Origin: Pseudomonas brassicacearum
GTDB lineage: Bacteria > Pseudomonadota > Gammaproteobacteria > Pseudomonadales > Pseudomonadaceae
Reading direction: 5' to 3'
DNA: 64,000 bases
Assembly (NCBI RefSeq): GCF_003732265.1
Contig: NZ_MOBK01000002.1
Span: forward strand, 434,001 to 498,000
Shown here piece after piece: positions 26,178 to 34,691 of this stretch (position 1 is its first letter; every line of letters starts with the position of its first letter). A model generated the notes under the pieces. It had not been told where the DNA came from. It saw nothing but the letters and a program-made list of their open reading frames with translations, and ran no database searches. Position numbers and translations under genes: made by a program.

Positions 26178-27133
26178 TTGATGACTTCGTCAGTGGAGGG
26201 ATCGAGCGAGTGATCGCGCCCCAATCCCGAAACATGGTGTTTTTCATAGTCATGGCCGTGTTCGCCAGGGACCTTCTCGCCAGGATCCTTGCCTTCGCCC
26301 GACATGTGCTCGATCACCGCATTCATCTCCGCGCCGAGCAACAGCACCGCGGCGGAAATGTAAAAGTACAGCAACAGCACGATGATCGCGCCGATACTGC
26401 CATACATGGCGTTGTAGTTGGCGAACTCCTTGACGTACAGACCGAAGCCCACAGAAGCACAGATCCACACCACCACCGCCAGCACCGATCCCGGCGTGAT
26501 GAAGCGAAACTCCTGTTTGACGTCAGGCATGACGTAGTAAATCAGCGCCACCGCGACCATCAGCAAAATCACCACCACCGGCCAGCGCACGATGGTCCAG
26601 AGGGTCACGATGAAGTCTTCGAGACCGACTTGCGCGGCGATCCAGCCCATCAACTGCGGACCGAGCACCATCAGCGCGGCGGCGACCAGCAGCATCCCGG
26701 CGATGCCGACGGTGTAGATGATCGACAGCGGGAAGCGCTTCCACGCCGGCCGGCCTTCGACCACATCGTAGGCCGCGTTCATCGCGCTCATCATCAGCCG
26801 CACGCCGGCGGACGCGGTGTACAGCGCAATCACGATACCCACCGAGAGCAAGCCACCCTTGGATTGCTGGAGCTGGTCAATCACCGGGTTGACCTGTTCC
26901 AGCGCCTGGGGCGGCAAGACCAGTTCCGATTGCAGGCGCAACCAGGAGAAAAAGTCCGGCAGGTGCAGGAAACCGATCAGGGCAATCAGGAACAGAATGA
27001 AGGGGAACAGCGAGAACAACATCTGATAGGCCAGCGCCGAGGCATAGGTCGACATTTCATCGTCGATGAACTCGGTGACCGTGCGCACCATCACACGGTG
27101 CAGGGGCAGGCCTTTCATGTCCGGGAAAATCAT
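26174..27133 (-). CDS. YihY/BrkB-family inner-membrane protein
   Basis: A 319-residue membrane protein of the YihY (BrkB) family, with about six hydrophobic helices. Family features are [20 protein letters not shown] near the start, [20 protein letters not shown] near residue 110, and the late [18 protein letters not shown]. The C-terminal 45 residues are hydrophilic and charged. AAGGAG lies six bases before the ATG at 27133. Molecular function unknown (once mistaken for RNase BN). It is coupled to def downstream. Confidence 0.9.
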   Translation of the reverse strand: MIFPDMKGLPLHRVMVRTVTEFIDDEMSTYASALAYQMLFSLFPFILFLIALIGFLHLPDFFSWLRLQSELVLPPQALEQVNPVIDQLQQSKGGLLSVGIVIALYTASAGVRLMMSAMNAAYDVVEGRPAWKRFPLSIIYTVGIAGMLLVAAALMVLGPQLMGWIAAQVGLEDFIVTLWTIVRWPVVVILLMVAVALIYYVMPDVKQEFRFITPGSVLAVVVWICASVGFGLYVKEFANYNAMYGSIGAIIVLLLYFYISAAVLLLGAEMNAVIEHMSGEGKDPGEKVPGEHGHDYEKHHVSGLGRDHSLDPSTDEVIK

Positions 27134-27259
27134 TAGCGTCTCCTTTCGCCGCAAGATTGGGGTTGAAGTCGTGGCGACTCAGGGGCCGTTTGCTACAACA
27201 AAGTAGCCTACTTGGCGACTTTGAAACAATTTCCGCGCTCAAGTTCAGGCTGACACAAA

Positions 27260-27283
27260 AACGGCCATCCGTGGATGGCCGTT
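27260..27283 (-). terminator. Rho-independent terminator of the CsbD gene
   Basis: AACGGCCATCC pairs with GGATGGCCGTT and is followed on the minus strand by a T run; it lies 24 bases past the stop of the csbD-like gene. Confidence 0.85.
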
Positions 27284-27306
27284 CCTGATCATCGTCAAAG
27301 GCCGAA

Positions 27307-27498
27307 TCAAGCCTTGTCGACGCCCTTCTTGATGGCGTCTTTGGCTTTGCCCACCGCTTGCTGAGCTTCGCCTTTCCTTTCCTGCACTTTGCCTTCGGCT
27401 TGCAGTTTGGTGTTGTCAGTCGCCTTGCCAACGCCTTGCTTGACGTTGCCGACCGCTTCGTTGGCCATGCCTTTTACTTTATCGCCAGTGCTGCTCAT
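27307..27498 (-). CDS. CsbD-family stress protein
   Basis: A 63-residue hydrophilic helical protein with the CsbD signature: GDKVKGMANEAVGNVKQGVG and the repeat-like GKVQERKGEAQQAVGKAKDA. Relatives are induced by general stress and stationary phase; function is unknown. It has its own ribosome site (AGGAGAAACACC) and terminator, so it is a single-gene unit. Confidence 0.92.
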   Translation of the reverse strand: MSSTGDKVKGMANEAVGNVKQGVGKATDNTKLQAEGKVQERKGEAQQAVGKAKDAIKKGVDKA

Positions 27499-27698
27499 GG
27501 TGTTTCTCCTGTGAACAAATCAATGAGAAAAGTCGTTACACAAGGATTGACCGGGGGCGTTTGCAGGGAGTTTCATTTATTTTGTACGGCACATTTCGTC
27601 GATCTTGGCAGGTTGGGCTTTATGTTTGCCGACCAACCCCCGAGAATGCGCAACGTATTCAGGCCATGGCGCTGAAGATCCAATCCCGTAGGAATGTT

Positions 27699-28076
27699 AT
27701 GAAACTCGATAAAAAGCAGGCCATTGCCCGCAGAAACCAGGAACTTGGCGGTGCCGTGCTTGGCGTCAACAACTGCCATTTCACCGAATTGAACCGCAAC
27801 CGCAACATCTGGTGGTTCGATATCCCGGTCGCGCGCCTGGCCATTGGTCAGTACGAATGGGTTCACTTGCTGATGCACACGCCGGACACCGACGAGCTGC
27901 TGCACCTGAAAGTGCCGACCGTGTTCCTGCGCGAAAAGCTTGAAGGCCTGGTGGTGCGCAATGAAGGCAAGCGCAAAGCGGCCTTGAGCCTGGAGCTGAG
28001 TGCCGACAAGGACTCGTTCCTGCAGGACATGCGCCCGGCGGGTACCAACGTCAATTTCGCGCCGTTCCGCCTCTAA
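27699..28076 (+). CDS. Hypothetical protein, 125 residues
   Basis: A soluble protein of unknown function. The N-terminus is basic (MKLDKKQAIARRNQELGGA), followed by a region rich in aromatics (NIWWFDIPVARLAIGQYEW) and alternating strands (LLHLKVPTVFLREKLEGLVV), suggesting a small mixed fold. TAGGAA precedes the ATG at 27699. The frame extends upstream to 27561 without support. No family recognised; codon use and length look genuine. Confidence 0.68.
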   Translation: MKLDKKQAIARRNQELGGAVLGVNNCHFTELNRNRNIWWFDIPVARLAIGQYEWVHLLMHTPDTDELLHLKVPTVFLREKLEGLVVRNEGKRKAALSLELSADKDSFLQDMRPAGTNVNFAPFRL

Positions 28077-28092
28077 AACAAAAGCTAAAAGC

Positions 28093-28190
28093 TTCGCGAG
28101 CAAGCCCGCTCCCACATTAAACCGCGTTCTTCCAGAAGGAATGCGATCAAATGTGGGAGCGGCGGTGCGACGATTCGACTTGCTCGCGAA
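28093..28190. repeat. REP-like pair, inward type, with an expanded right arm
   Basis: The left arm is normal (TTCGCGAGCAAGCCCGCTCC). The right arm (28152-28190) carries about fifteen extra bases: GGCGGTGCGACGATTCGAC replaces GGGC between TGTGGGAGC and TTGCTCGCGAA. The same variant recurs at 36685. Confidence 0.85.
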
Positions 28191-28230
28191 AGCGGTCTGA
28201 CAGGCAATGAAGTTCTGTCAGAAGAGCAAA

Positions 28231-28257
28231 AAAAGCCCCGCATCCGCGGGGCTTTTT
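28231..28257 (-). terminator. Rho-independent terminator of fadD1
   Basis: GCCCCGC (28235-28241) pairs with GCGGGGC (28246-28252), flanked by A and T runs on the two sides. It is placed five bases after the fadD1 stop on the minus strand and could also end the opposing gene's transcript. Confidence 0.88.
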
Positions 28258-28261
28258 GTTG

Positions 28262-29962
28262 TTACGCGCCGACCTTTTTCGCGGCGATTTTCTTCAGTTC
28301 CTCGTCGCGCAACTCGCGGCGCAGAATCTTGCCGACGTTGGTGGTCGGCAGCGCATCGCGGAACTCGACGGCACGCGGCACCTTGTAGCCGGTGACGTTC
28401 GCACGCATGTGCTCCATCACTTGCTCTTTGGTCAGCGTCACGCCCGGTTTGGCGACGATGAAGATCTTGATCGCCTCGCCCGACTTCTCGTCCGGCACGC
28501 CAATGGCCGCGCATTGCAGCACGCCCGGGAGGGTCGCGAGCACGTCTTCCAGTTCGTTCGGGTACACGTTGAAACCGGAAACCAGGATCATGTCTTTCTT
28601 GCGATCTACAATGCGCATGTAGCCGTCCGGCTGGATCAGCGCGATGTCACCGGTCTTCAACCAGCCTTCGCTGTCGAGGATTTCATCGGTGGCTTCCTGG
28701 CGCTGCCAGTAACCTTTCATCACCTGCGGACCTTTGACGCACAGCTCGCCGATTTCACCGAGCGGTTGCTCCACGCCAGCATCGTCGATGACTTTGCAGC
28801 GGGTCGAAGGAACCGGGATGCCGATGGTGCCGATCTGGATGTGCTGGATCGGGTTGACGGTGGCCACCGGGCTGGTTTCAGTCATGCCGTAACCTTCGCA
28901 GATGGCGCAGCCGGTGACCGCTTTCCAGCGTTCGGCGGCAGCCAGTTGCAGGGCCATGCCACCGGACAGGGTGACTTTCAGCGCCGAGAAGTCGAGCTTG
29001 CGGAAACCTTCGTTATTGCACAGCGCCACGAACAAGGTGTTGAGGCCGACGAAACCGCTGAACTTCCACTTCGACAGTTCCTTGACCATCGCCGGCAGGT
29101 CGCGCGGGTTGCTGATCAGGATGTTGTGGTTGCCGATCAGCATCATCGCCATGCAATGAAAGGTGAACGCGTAGATGTGATAAAGCGGCAGCGGCGTGAT
29201 CAGGATCTCGCAACCTTCATTGAGGTTGGAGCCCATCAGCGCCTTGCATTGCAGCATGTTCGCCACGAGGTTGCGGTGGGTCAGCATCGCCCCTTTCGCC
29301 ACGCCGGTGGTGCCGCCGGTGTATTGCAGCACCGCGACATCGCTGCTGGCCGGGTTGGCTTCAGCCACTGGCTGGCCATGGCCCTTGCTCAGCACGTCGT
29401 TGAACTTGATGGCCTTGGGCAAGTGATACGCCGGGACCATCTTCTTCACGTATTTGATGACGCTGTTGATCAACAGGCGCTTGAGCGGCGGCAACAGGTC
29501 GGCCACTTCCGTGACGATCACGTGCTTGACGCCGGTTTTCGGCACCACGGTTTGCGCCAGATGCGCCATGTTGGCCAGGCAGACCAGGGCTTTGGCACCG
29601 GAGTCGTTGAACTGGTGTTCCATTTCCCGCGCGGTGTACAGCGGGTTGGTGTTGACCACGATCAGCCCGGCGCGGATGGCACCGAAGACGGCGACCGGGT
29701 ACTGCAACACGTTGGGCAATTGCACGGCGATTCGATCGCCCGGCTGCAAGTCGGTATGCTGTTGCAGGTAAGCGGCAAACGCACCGGACAATTCGTACAG
29801 TTCACCGTAGGTGAGTGTCTTGCCCAGGTTGCTGAACGCCGGCTTGTTGGCGAAGCGTTGGCAGGATTGCTTCAACACTGCCTGAATATTCGGGTACTCG
29901 TCTGGATTGATCTCGGCAGCGATCCCAGCTGGGTACTTATCCTTCCAAAAGTCTTCGATCAT
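28262..29962 (-). CDS. fadD1: Long-chain fatty acid-CoA ligase
   Basis: A 566-residue adenylate-forming enzyme that activates fatty acids to acyl-CoA at the inner membrane. The AMP-binding signature YTGGTTGVAKGAMLTH is near residue 213; GYGMTETSP and the DSEGWLKTGDIALIQPDGYM segment lie in the C-terminal part, and a late lysine in PTTNVGKILRREL completes adenylation. It follows fadD2 and corresponds to the downstream copy in the conserved Pseudomonas fadD pair. Confidence 0.94.
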   Translation of the reverse strand: MIEDFWKDKYPAGIAAEINPDEYPNIQAVLKQSCQRFANKPAFSNLGKTLTYGELYELSGAFAAYLQQHTDLQPGDRIAVQLPNVLQYPVAVFGAIRAGLIVVNTNPLYTAREMEHQFNDSGAKALVCLANMAHLAQTVVPKTGVKHVIVTEVADLLPPLKRLLINSVIKYVKKMVPAYHLPKAIKFNDVLSKGHGQPVAEANPASSDVAVLQYTGGTTGVAKGAMLTHRNLVANMLQCKALMGSNLNEGCEILITPLPLYHIYAFTFHCMAMMLIGNHNILISNPRDLPAMVKELSKWKFSGFVGLNTLFVALCNNEGFRKLDFSALKVTLSGGMALQLAAAERWKAVTGCAICEGYGMTETSPVATVNPIQHIQIGTIGIPVPSTRCKVIDDAGVEQPLGEIGELCVKGPQVMKGYWQRQEATDEILDSEGWLKTGDIALIQPDGYMRIVDRKKDMILVSGFNVYPNELEDVLATLPGVLQCAAIGVPDEKSGEAIKIFIVAKPGVTLTKEQVMEHMRANVTGYKVPRAVEFRDALPTTNVGKILRRELRDEELKKIAAKKVGA

Positions 29963-30228
29963 GGAAGCCCACTCCTCAGCAACGCGAATTCAGCACCGCA
30001 TTTGATGCGATTATTATTGGTGTGTGTTTTATCGGTGAGTCTGGCTTTTTACTAGGCCGAGAAGTCACAAAGCGCGCCGAGAGTAGCAGCTTTGCCAAGG
30101 GTCGACCAGAGCCAAAAGCGGCCTCTACGGTCACAATTGTGACTCAAGAATTGCCAGCGGTCATTTTAGAGCAAAAAACCTATAAAGCCTTGAGAGCCCC
30201 GAAATCCGGGGGGCTTATCCAAAAAAAA
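29963..30228. other. fadD1 upstream region
   Basis: About 265 bases with no gene. It separates the two fadD genes, so fadD1 can have its own promoter. A GC-rich hairpin (AGCCCC...GGGGCT, about 30198-30216) lies on its far side and may end fadD2 transcripts. Confidence 0.4.
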
Positions 30229-30293
30229 TCGCGAGCAGGCTCGCTCCCACAGGATCACCGAGAACCCTTGTGGGAGCGAGCCTGCTCGCGATT
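30229..30293. repeat. REP-like repeat pair, inward type
   Basis: TCGCGAGCAGGCTCGCTCCC then TGTGGGAGCGAGCCTGCTCG, between fadD2 and fadD1 on the minus strand. Confidence 0.88.
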
Positions 30294-30317
30294 GCGCGAA
30301 GCGCGGCCATTCAACGA

Positions 30318-32006
30318 TCAAGCGATATCGCGCAACTCTCGCCGCAGAATCTTCCCGACCGGCGTCATCGGCAACGACTCACGCAACACAATGTGCTTGG
30401 GTACTTTGTACGCCGTGAAGTTTTCCTTGCAGTACGCCTTCAGCTCTTCAAGGCTGACCCCCGCTTCACGGGCCACCACAAACAACTTCACCGCCTCCCC
30501 CGAACGCTCGTCCGGCACACCGATGACCGCGCAGTTGGCGACTCTTGGGTGAGCCATCACCACGTCTTCGATCTCGTTCGGGTACACGTTGAAGCCCGAG
30601 ACGATGATCATGTCTTTCTTGCGATCGACGATGCGCACGAAACCGTCCGGGTCGATCACCGCGATGTCGCCGGACTTGAACCAGCCCTCGGCATCCAGCA
30701 CTTCGGCGGTGGCTTCCGGCTTCTGCCAGTAACCCTTCATGATCTGCGGGCCTTTGATGCACAGCTCGCCGCGCTCGCCCAATGGCTGCTCGACGCCGTC
30801 ATCGTTGATCACTTTCAGCGTGGTGCCCGGCACCGGCAGGCCGACCGTGCCGATCCGCGACTGGTCGCCGTACGGGTTGGTGCAGGCCACCGGCGACGTT
30901 TCAGTCAGGCCGTAACCTTCGGTGATGCGGCAACCGGTTATCTGCTCCCAGCGCTCGGCGGTGGCCTTGACCAGCGCCGTGCCGCCGGAGTTGGTCAGCT
31001 TGAGGCTGGAGAAATCCAGGGTCTTGAAGTCCGGGTGGTCCATCAAGGCGACGAACAGCGTGTTGAGCCCCAGCAACGCCGAGAAGCGCCAGTTTTTCAG
31101 CTCCTTGATGAAGCCGCCGATGTCACGCGGATTGGTGATCAGCACGTTGTGGTTGCCGGTCACCATCATGCACATGCAATTCGCGGTGAAGGCATAGATG
31201 TGGTACAGCGGCAGCGGCGCGATCATCACTTCCTGTCCTTCGCGCAGCAGCGGCTGACCGTCAGCGCCGAACTGCCCGAGGCACGCCCGTGCCTGTTGCA
31301 TGTTCGCCACCAGGTTGCCGTGGGTCAGCATCGCGCCCTTGGCCAAACCAGTGGTGCCGCCGGTGTATTGCAGCACGGCGATGTCGTCGAGGCTGACTTT
31401 CAGCGGCTTGATCCCCAGGCCACGTCCCATGTGCAGCGCGCTCTTGAAGGAAATGGCCTGCGGCAACGAATACGCCGGGACCATTTTCTTGACCTTGCTG
31501 ACCATGGTATTGACCAGCCAGCCCTTGGCGGCAGGCATCAGGTCGCCCATTCGCGCTTCGATCAGGTACTGGATGTCGGTGTCGGGCAGCACTTCCTGGA
31601 CCTTCTGCCCGAACATGTTCAGGTACACCAGCGCCCGGGCGCCGGAGTCCTTGAACTGATGACGCATCTCCCGCGCGGTGTACAGCGGGTTGGTGTTGAC
31701 CACGATCAGCCCGGCGCGCAAGGCACCGAACACGGCAATCGGGTAATGCAGGACGTTGGGCATCTGCACCGCGATGCGATCCCCCGGCACCAGGTCGGTG
31801 TGGGCTTGCAGGTACGCGGCGAAGGCCAGGCTCTGGCGTTCCAGTTCGGCGTAGGTCAGGGTCACGCCCATGTTGCTGAAGGCCGGGCGGTCAGCAAATT
31901 TCTTGCAGGAACGCTCGAACACCTCAATCACCGACTTATAGGCCCCAAGATCGATGTCCAGGGGCACGCCGGCCGGGCGTTTGTCATTCCAGAAATCAGG
32001 TTGCAT
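30318..32006 (-). CDS. fadD2: Long-chain fatty acid-CoA ligase (second copy)
   Basis: A 562-residue paralogue of FadD1 with the same motifs: LQYTGGTTGLAKGAMLTHGN, EGYGLTETSPVACTNPYG, DAEGWFKSGDIAVIDPDGFV and MTPVGKILRRELRD. The two are alike over the full length, so they arose by an old tandem duplication. It diverges from the lipase/MaoC pair across about 230 bases, as in the fadD region of other Pseudomonas, which supports the fadD1/fadD2 naming. Confidence 0.94.
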   Translation of the reverse strand: MQPDFWNDKRPAGVPLDIDLGAYKSVIEVFERSCKKFADRPAFSNMGVTLTYAELERQSLAFAAYLQAHTDLVPGDRIAVQMPNVLHYPIAVFGALRAGLIVVNTNPLYTAREMRHQFKDSGARALVYLNMFGQKVQEVLPDTDIQYLIEARMGDLMPAAKGWLVNTMVSKVKKMVPAYSLPQAISFKSALHMGRGLGIKPLKVSLDDIAVLQYTGGTTGLAKGAMLTHGNLVANMQQARACLGQFGADGQPLLREGQEVMIAPLPLYHIYAFTANCMCMMVTGNHNVLITNPRDIGGFIKELKNWRFSALLGLNTLFVALMDHPDFKTLDFSSLKLTNSGGTALVKATAERWEQITGCRITEGYGLTETSPVACTNPYGDQSRIGTVGLPVPGTTLKVINDDGVEQPLGERGELCIKGPQIMKGYWQKPEATAEVLDAEGWFKSGDIAVIDPDGFVRIVDRKKDMIIVSGFNVYPNEIEDVVMAHPRVANCAVIGVPDERSGEAVKLFVVAREAGVSLEELKAYCKENFTAYKVPKHIVLRESLPMTPVGKILRRELRDIA

Positions 32007-32238
32007 TGTTCTTGTCCTCTTTACCTGAGCCTATCCGGGCCGCTTTTCTGTCACTTCTGGAAAAGCGGGGCTTCACGGACACTAGCAGTTATGGCGATTC
32101 AGGCAAATACAGCCAACGCCGTCATTGACCGCGTGAATCTTCCTGCCGTGGCGCGGCCTGATCAGACGGCAAGCGCGGGATGCGCTATACAATGCAACCA
32201 CGCCCATGCCACATGCAGCCCCATGCAAAGGAATCGCC

Positions 32239-33183
32239 ATGATCCACGACACGTTCTGGCTGACCGCGAGTGACCACAGCCGCCTCTTCGTCAACCAGTG
32301 GCTGCCCTCCTCGCCTTTAAAAGCCGTGATTCTGCTGGCCCATGGCATGGCCGAGCACAGCGCTCGCTACGCCAGGCTGGCGGAAAAATTCTGTGAACAG
32401 GGCTACGGCGTGTATGCACCGGATCTGCGTGGACATGGCAAAACTGCCGAAAACGGGACGCTGGGCCATTTCGCCGATGACGATGGCTGGTGCAAGGTTG
32501 TCGGCGACCTGGCCAGCCTCAACCAGCACATCGGTCAGCATCATCCTGGCGTGCCCATCGTGTTGCTCGGCCACAGCATGGGCAGCTACATCGCCCAGGC
32601 CTATTTGCTGCATCACAGCGCCAGCCTGCACGGCGCGGTGCTTAGCGGTTCAAACTTCCAGCCCGTGGCGCTCTACCGCGCGGCGCGGCAGATCGCCCGT
32701 CTGGAAAAGTTGCGCCAGGGGCCCAAGGGTCGTAGCGCGCTGATCGAATGGCTGTCCTTCGGTTCGTTCAACAAACAATTCAAACCGGCGCGTACCCGTT
32801 TCGACTGGCTCAGTCGCGACCCGGCAGAAGTGGATGTGTACGCCAACGACCCGCTCTGCGGCTTTCGTTGCACCAACCAACTGTGGATCGATTTGCTCGG
32901 TGGGTTGCAGCAAATCAGCAAAGCGTCCAATCTCGCCCAGATCGATCCGGGCCTGCCGCTGTTGGTGATTGGCGGCGAATGTGATCCGGTGAGCGAAGGC
33001 AAACGTCTGAAAGATCTGGCTGACGCCTTGCGTGCGGCAGGCAGCCAGAACCTGCACCTGACGATTTACCCGCAGGCGCGGCATGAACTGTTCAATGAGA
33101 GCAACCGCGAGGAAGTGATCAACGACGTGTTGCAGTGGATCGCCCAGGCGCTCAGCCACCGCCGGCCACCCCGGTCGGAATAG
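32239..33183 (+). CDS. Alpha/beta hydrolase, monoacylglycerol lipase/lysophospholipase type
   Basis: A 314-residue hydrolase: oxyanion-hole region ILLAHGMAEHSARYARLA near residue 32, nucleophile elbow GHSMGS near residue 111, acid in VIGGECDPVS and the final histidine in YPQARHELFNE. AAAGGAA precedes the ATG at 32239. Its place beside maoC and opposite fadD2 suggests release of fatty acids from glycerides for FadD to activate. Confidence 0.9.
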   Translation: MIHDTFWLTASDHSRLFVNQWLPSSPLKAVILLAHGMAEHSARYARLAEKFCEQGYGVYAPDLRGHGKTAENGTLGHFADDDGWCKVVGDLASLNQHIGQHHPGVPIVLLGHSMGSYIAQAYLLHHSASLHGAVLSGSNFQPVALYRAARQIARLEKLRQGPKGRSALIEWLSFGSFNKQFKPARTRFDWLSRDPAEVDVYANDPLCGFRCTNQLWIDLLGGLQQISKASNLAQIDPGLPLLVIGGECDPVSEGKRLKDLADALRAAGSQNLHLTIYPQARHELFNESNREEVINDVLQWIAQALSHRRPPRSE

Positions 33184-33225
33184 TTTTTTTGTGGATTTAA
33201 TGATTCGTCACAGGAACCAAGACAG

Positions 33226-33696
33226 ATGACCCAGGTTACCAATACCCCATACGAAGCGCTCGAAGTCGGCCAGACCGCCAGCTACAGCAAAAAGGTCGAA
33301 GAGCGCGACATTCAGTTGTTCGCCGCGATGTCCGGTGACCACAACCCGGTGCATCTGGATGCCGAATTCGCGGCAGGCACCATGTTCAAGGAGCGCATCG
33401 CACACGGCATGTTCAGTGGCGCGCTGATCAGCGCCGCCGTTGCCTGCGAGCTGCCTGGGCCGGGGACTATCTATATTGGCCAGCAGATGAGCTTTCAGAA
33501 GCCGGTGAAAATTGGCGACACCCTGACCGTACGCCTGGAAATCCTCGAGAAACTGCCGAAGTTTCGTGTGCGCATTGCCACCCGTGTGTTCAACCAGAAC
33601 GATGAGTTGGTGGTGGACGGCGAAGCCGAAATCCTGGCGCCGCGCAAGCAGCAGACCGTGACGCTGCCAACCTTGCCGGCGATCAGCATCGGTTAA
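33226..33696 (+). CDS. MaoC-like (R)-specific enoyl-CoA hydratase
   Basis: A 156-residue hot-dog-fold hydratase: AAMSGDHNPVHLDAEFAAGT is the hydratase-2 motif with the catalytic Asp and His, followed by RIAHGMFSGALIS and the C-terminal VDGEAEILAPRK. It probably hydrates trans-2-enoyl-CoA, a step linked to beta-oxidation or polyhydroxyalkanoate precursors. It lies 42 bases after the lipase gene. Confidence 0.92.
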   Translation: MTQVTNTPYEALEVGQTASYSKKVEERDIQLFAAMSGDHNPVHLDAEFAAGTMFKERIAHGMFSGALISAAVACELPGPGTIYIGQQMSFQKPVKIGDTLTVRLEILEKLPKFRVRIATRVFNQNDELVVDGEAEILAPRKQQTVTLPTLPAISIG

Positions 33697-33710
33697 TCGA
33701 CCGGGCACAA

Positions 33711-33737
33711 AAAAACGCCAGGCTGGCTGGCGTTTTT
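33711..33737. terminator. Bidirectional rho-independent terminator
   Basis: AAAAACGCCAG pairs with CTGGCGTTTTT around GCTGG; both flanks carry A or T runs. It ends maoC from the left and the PA2169-family gene from the right. Confidence 0.9.
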
Positions 33738-33764
33738 TGTCAGGCAACGAACGCTAACGAACGC

Positions 33765-34232
33765 TTACGAGCGTGCGCGAGCCTGGTTACGCAGGGCTTT
33801 CACCTGGTCATGATTGCGTTGTACGCCGTGGTACTGACGTTCAACCAGATCACGAATACCCACCAGGTTGTGCTTGTTGATTTTCTCCATGGCTTCGCGG
33901 TAAGCCTTCAGCGCATGGTCTTCACCGCGTTCGGCTTCGTTCAGAACGGCTTCTTCGTCCTTGCCGGTGAACATCGACTTCACGTCGACCCAACGACGGT
34001 GCAAGTCGCCGCTGACACTGGTAGAGGTTTCCGGATCACCGCCCATCGAACGCACGGCAGACTGCAGTTCAGCAGCGGCCGTGGCGCAATCGGCAGAACG
34101 CTGAACGAACAGCGTTTTGAGTTCTGGGTGCTTGATGTCTTCAGCGCAAGTCTTGAACCCTTCCTGACCGTCCTTGCTGGTTTCAATCAGGTCGTTGAGT
34201 ACGGAGATGGCTTCTTTATTCATGTCGGTCAT
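33765..34232 (-). CDS. PA2169-family four-helix-bundle protein (DUF2383)
   Basis: A 155-residue ferritin-like helical protein: NKEAISVLNDLIETSKDGQE at the start, FVQRSADCATAAAELQSAVR near residue 43, GEDHALKAYREAME near 103 and DLVERQYHGVQRNHDQVKAL at the end. The Glu and His positions recall ferritin-like metal sites, but binding is not shown. AAGGAA precedes the ATG at 34232. Relatives in Pseudomonas are stress-associated; function unknown. Confidence 0.88.
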   Translation of the reverse strand: MTDMNKEAISVLNDLIETSKDGQEGFKTCAEDIKHPELKTLFVQRSADCATAAAELQSAVRSMGGDPETSTSVSGDLHRRWVDVKSMFTGKDEEAVLNEAERGEDHALKAYREAMEKINKHNLVGIRDLVERQYHGVQRNHDQVKALRNQARARS

Positions 34233-34436
34233 TTTTCAATTCCTTGCGGGTTGATGAAAGATGTAATGACTATTGCATCCTGCATGCCAGCTTCCGACCG
34301 ATAATTAATCCGTTTAAATTCAAATAGTTATCTAAAACATCAAAATCTGTATCCGTTTTTTTTGCATGATCTGTCAATTGGCCTGCATGCAGAATGCCTG
34401 TATTTTCCAGACGCACAGAATCAAGACGACCGACTG

Positions 34437-34673
34437 ATGAACCCTGAAAAACTCGAACTGCTGATCACTCGCGAAATGCCCTTCGGCAAATACAAGGGCC
34501 GGATCATTGCCGACCTGCCCGGCCAGTACCTGAACTGGTTCGCCCGTGAAGGATTTCCCCATGGCGAACTGGGTGGCTTGCTGGCCCTGATGCAGGAGAT
34601 CGACCACAACGGCTTGTCGGAACTGCTAGAACCCCTGCGCGCCAAACATGGCAAACCTGCGCCCCGCCATTGA
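34437..34673 (+). CDS. DUF3820-family small protein
   Basis: A 78-residue protein: MPFGKYKGRIIADLPGQYL near residue 14 and WFAREGFPHGELGGLLALM after it are the diagnostic DUF3820 (QSregVF_b) sequence. The Pfam family is described as a putative quorum-sensing-regulated virulence factor, but activity is unproven. The ATG at 34437 follows the frame's conserved MNPEKLELL start. It ends 18 bases before the aminotransferase gene and is probably cotranscribed. Confidence 0.85.
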   Translation: MNPEKLELLITREMPFGKYKGRIIADLPGQYLNWFAREGFPHGELGGLLALMQEIDHNGLSELLEPLRAKHGKPAPRH

Positions 34674-34691
34674 TCCTGACCCGAGTAGCCC

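Noticed and set aside
27561..27698. Extended N-terminus of the 125-residue hypothetical protein
   Set aside because: The only ribosome site in the right place is before the ATG at 27699; upstream residues look like untranslated sequence.
28256..30055. 599-codon plus-strand frame over fadD1
   Set aside because: Same reason: antisense shadow of a gene with clear motifs on the minus strand.
30270..32273. 667-codon open frame on the plus strand over fadD2
   Set aside because: It is the antisense shadow of fadD2, with skewed His/Arg/Gln composition and no recognisable motif.
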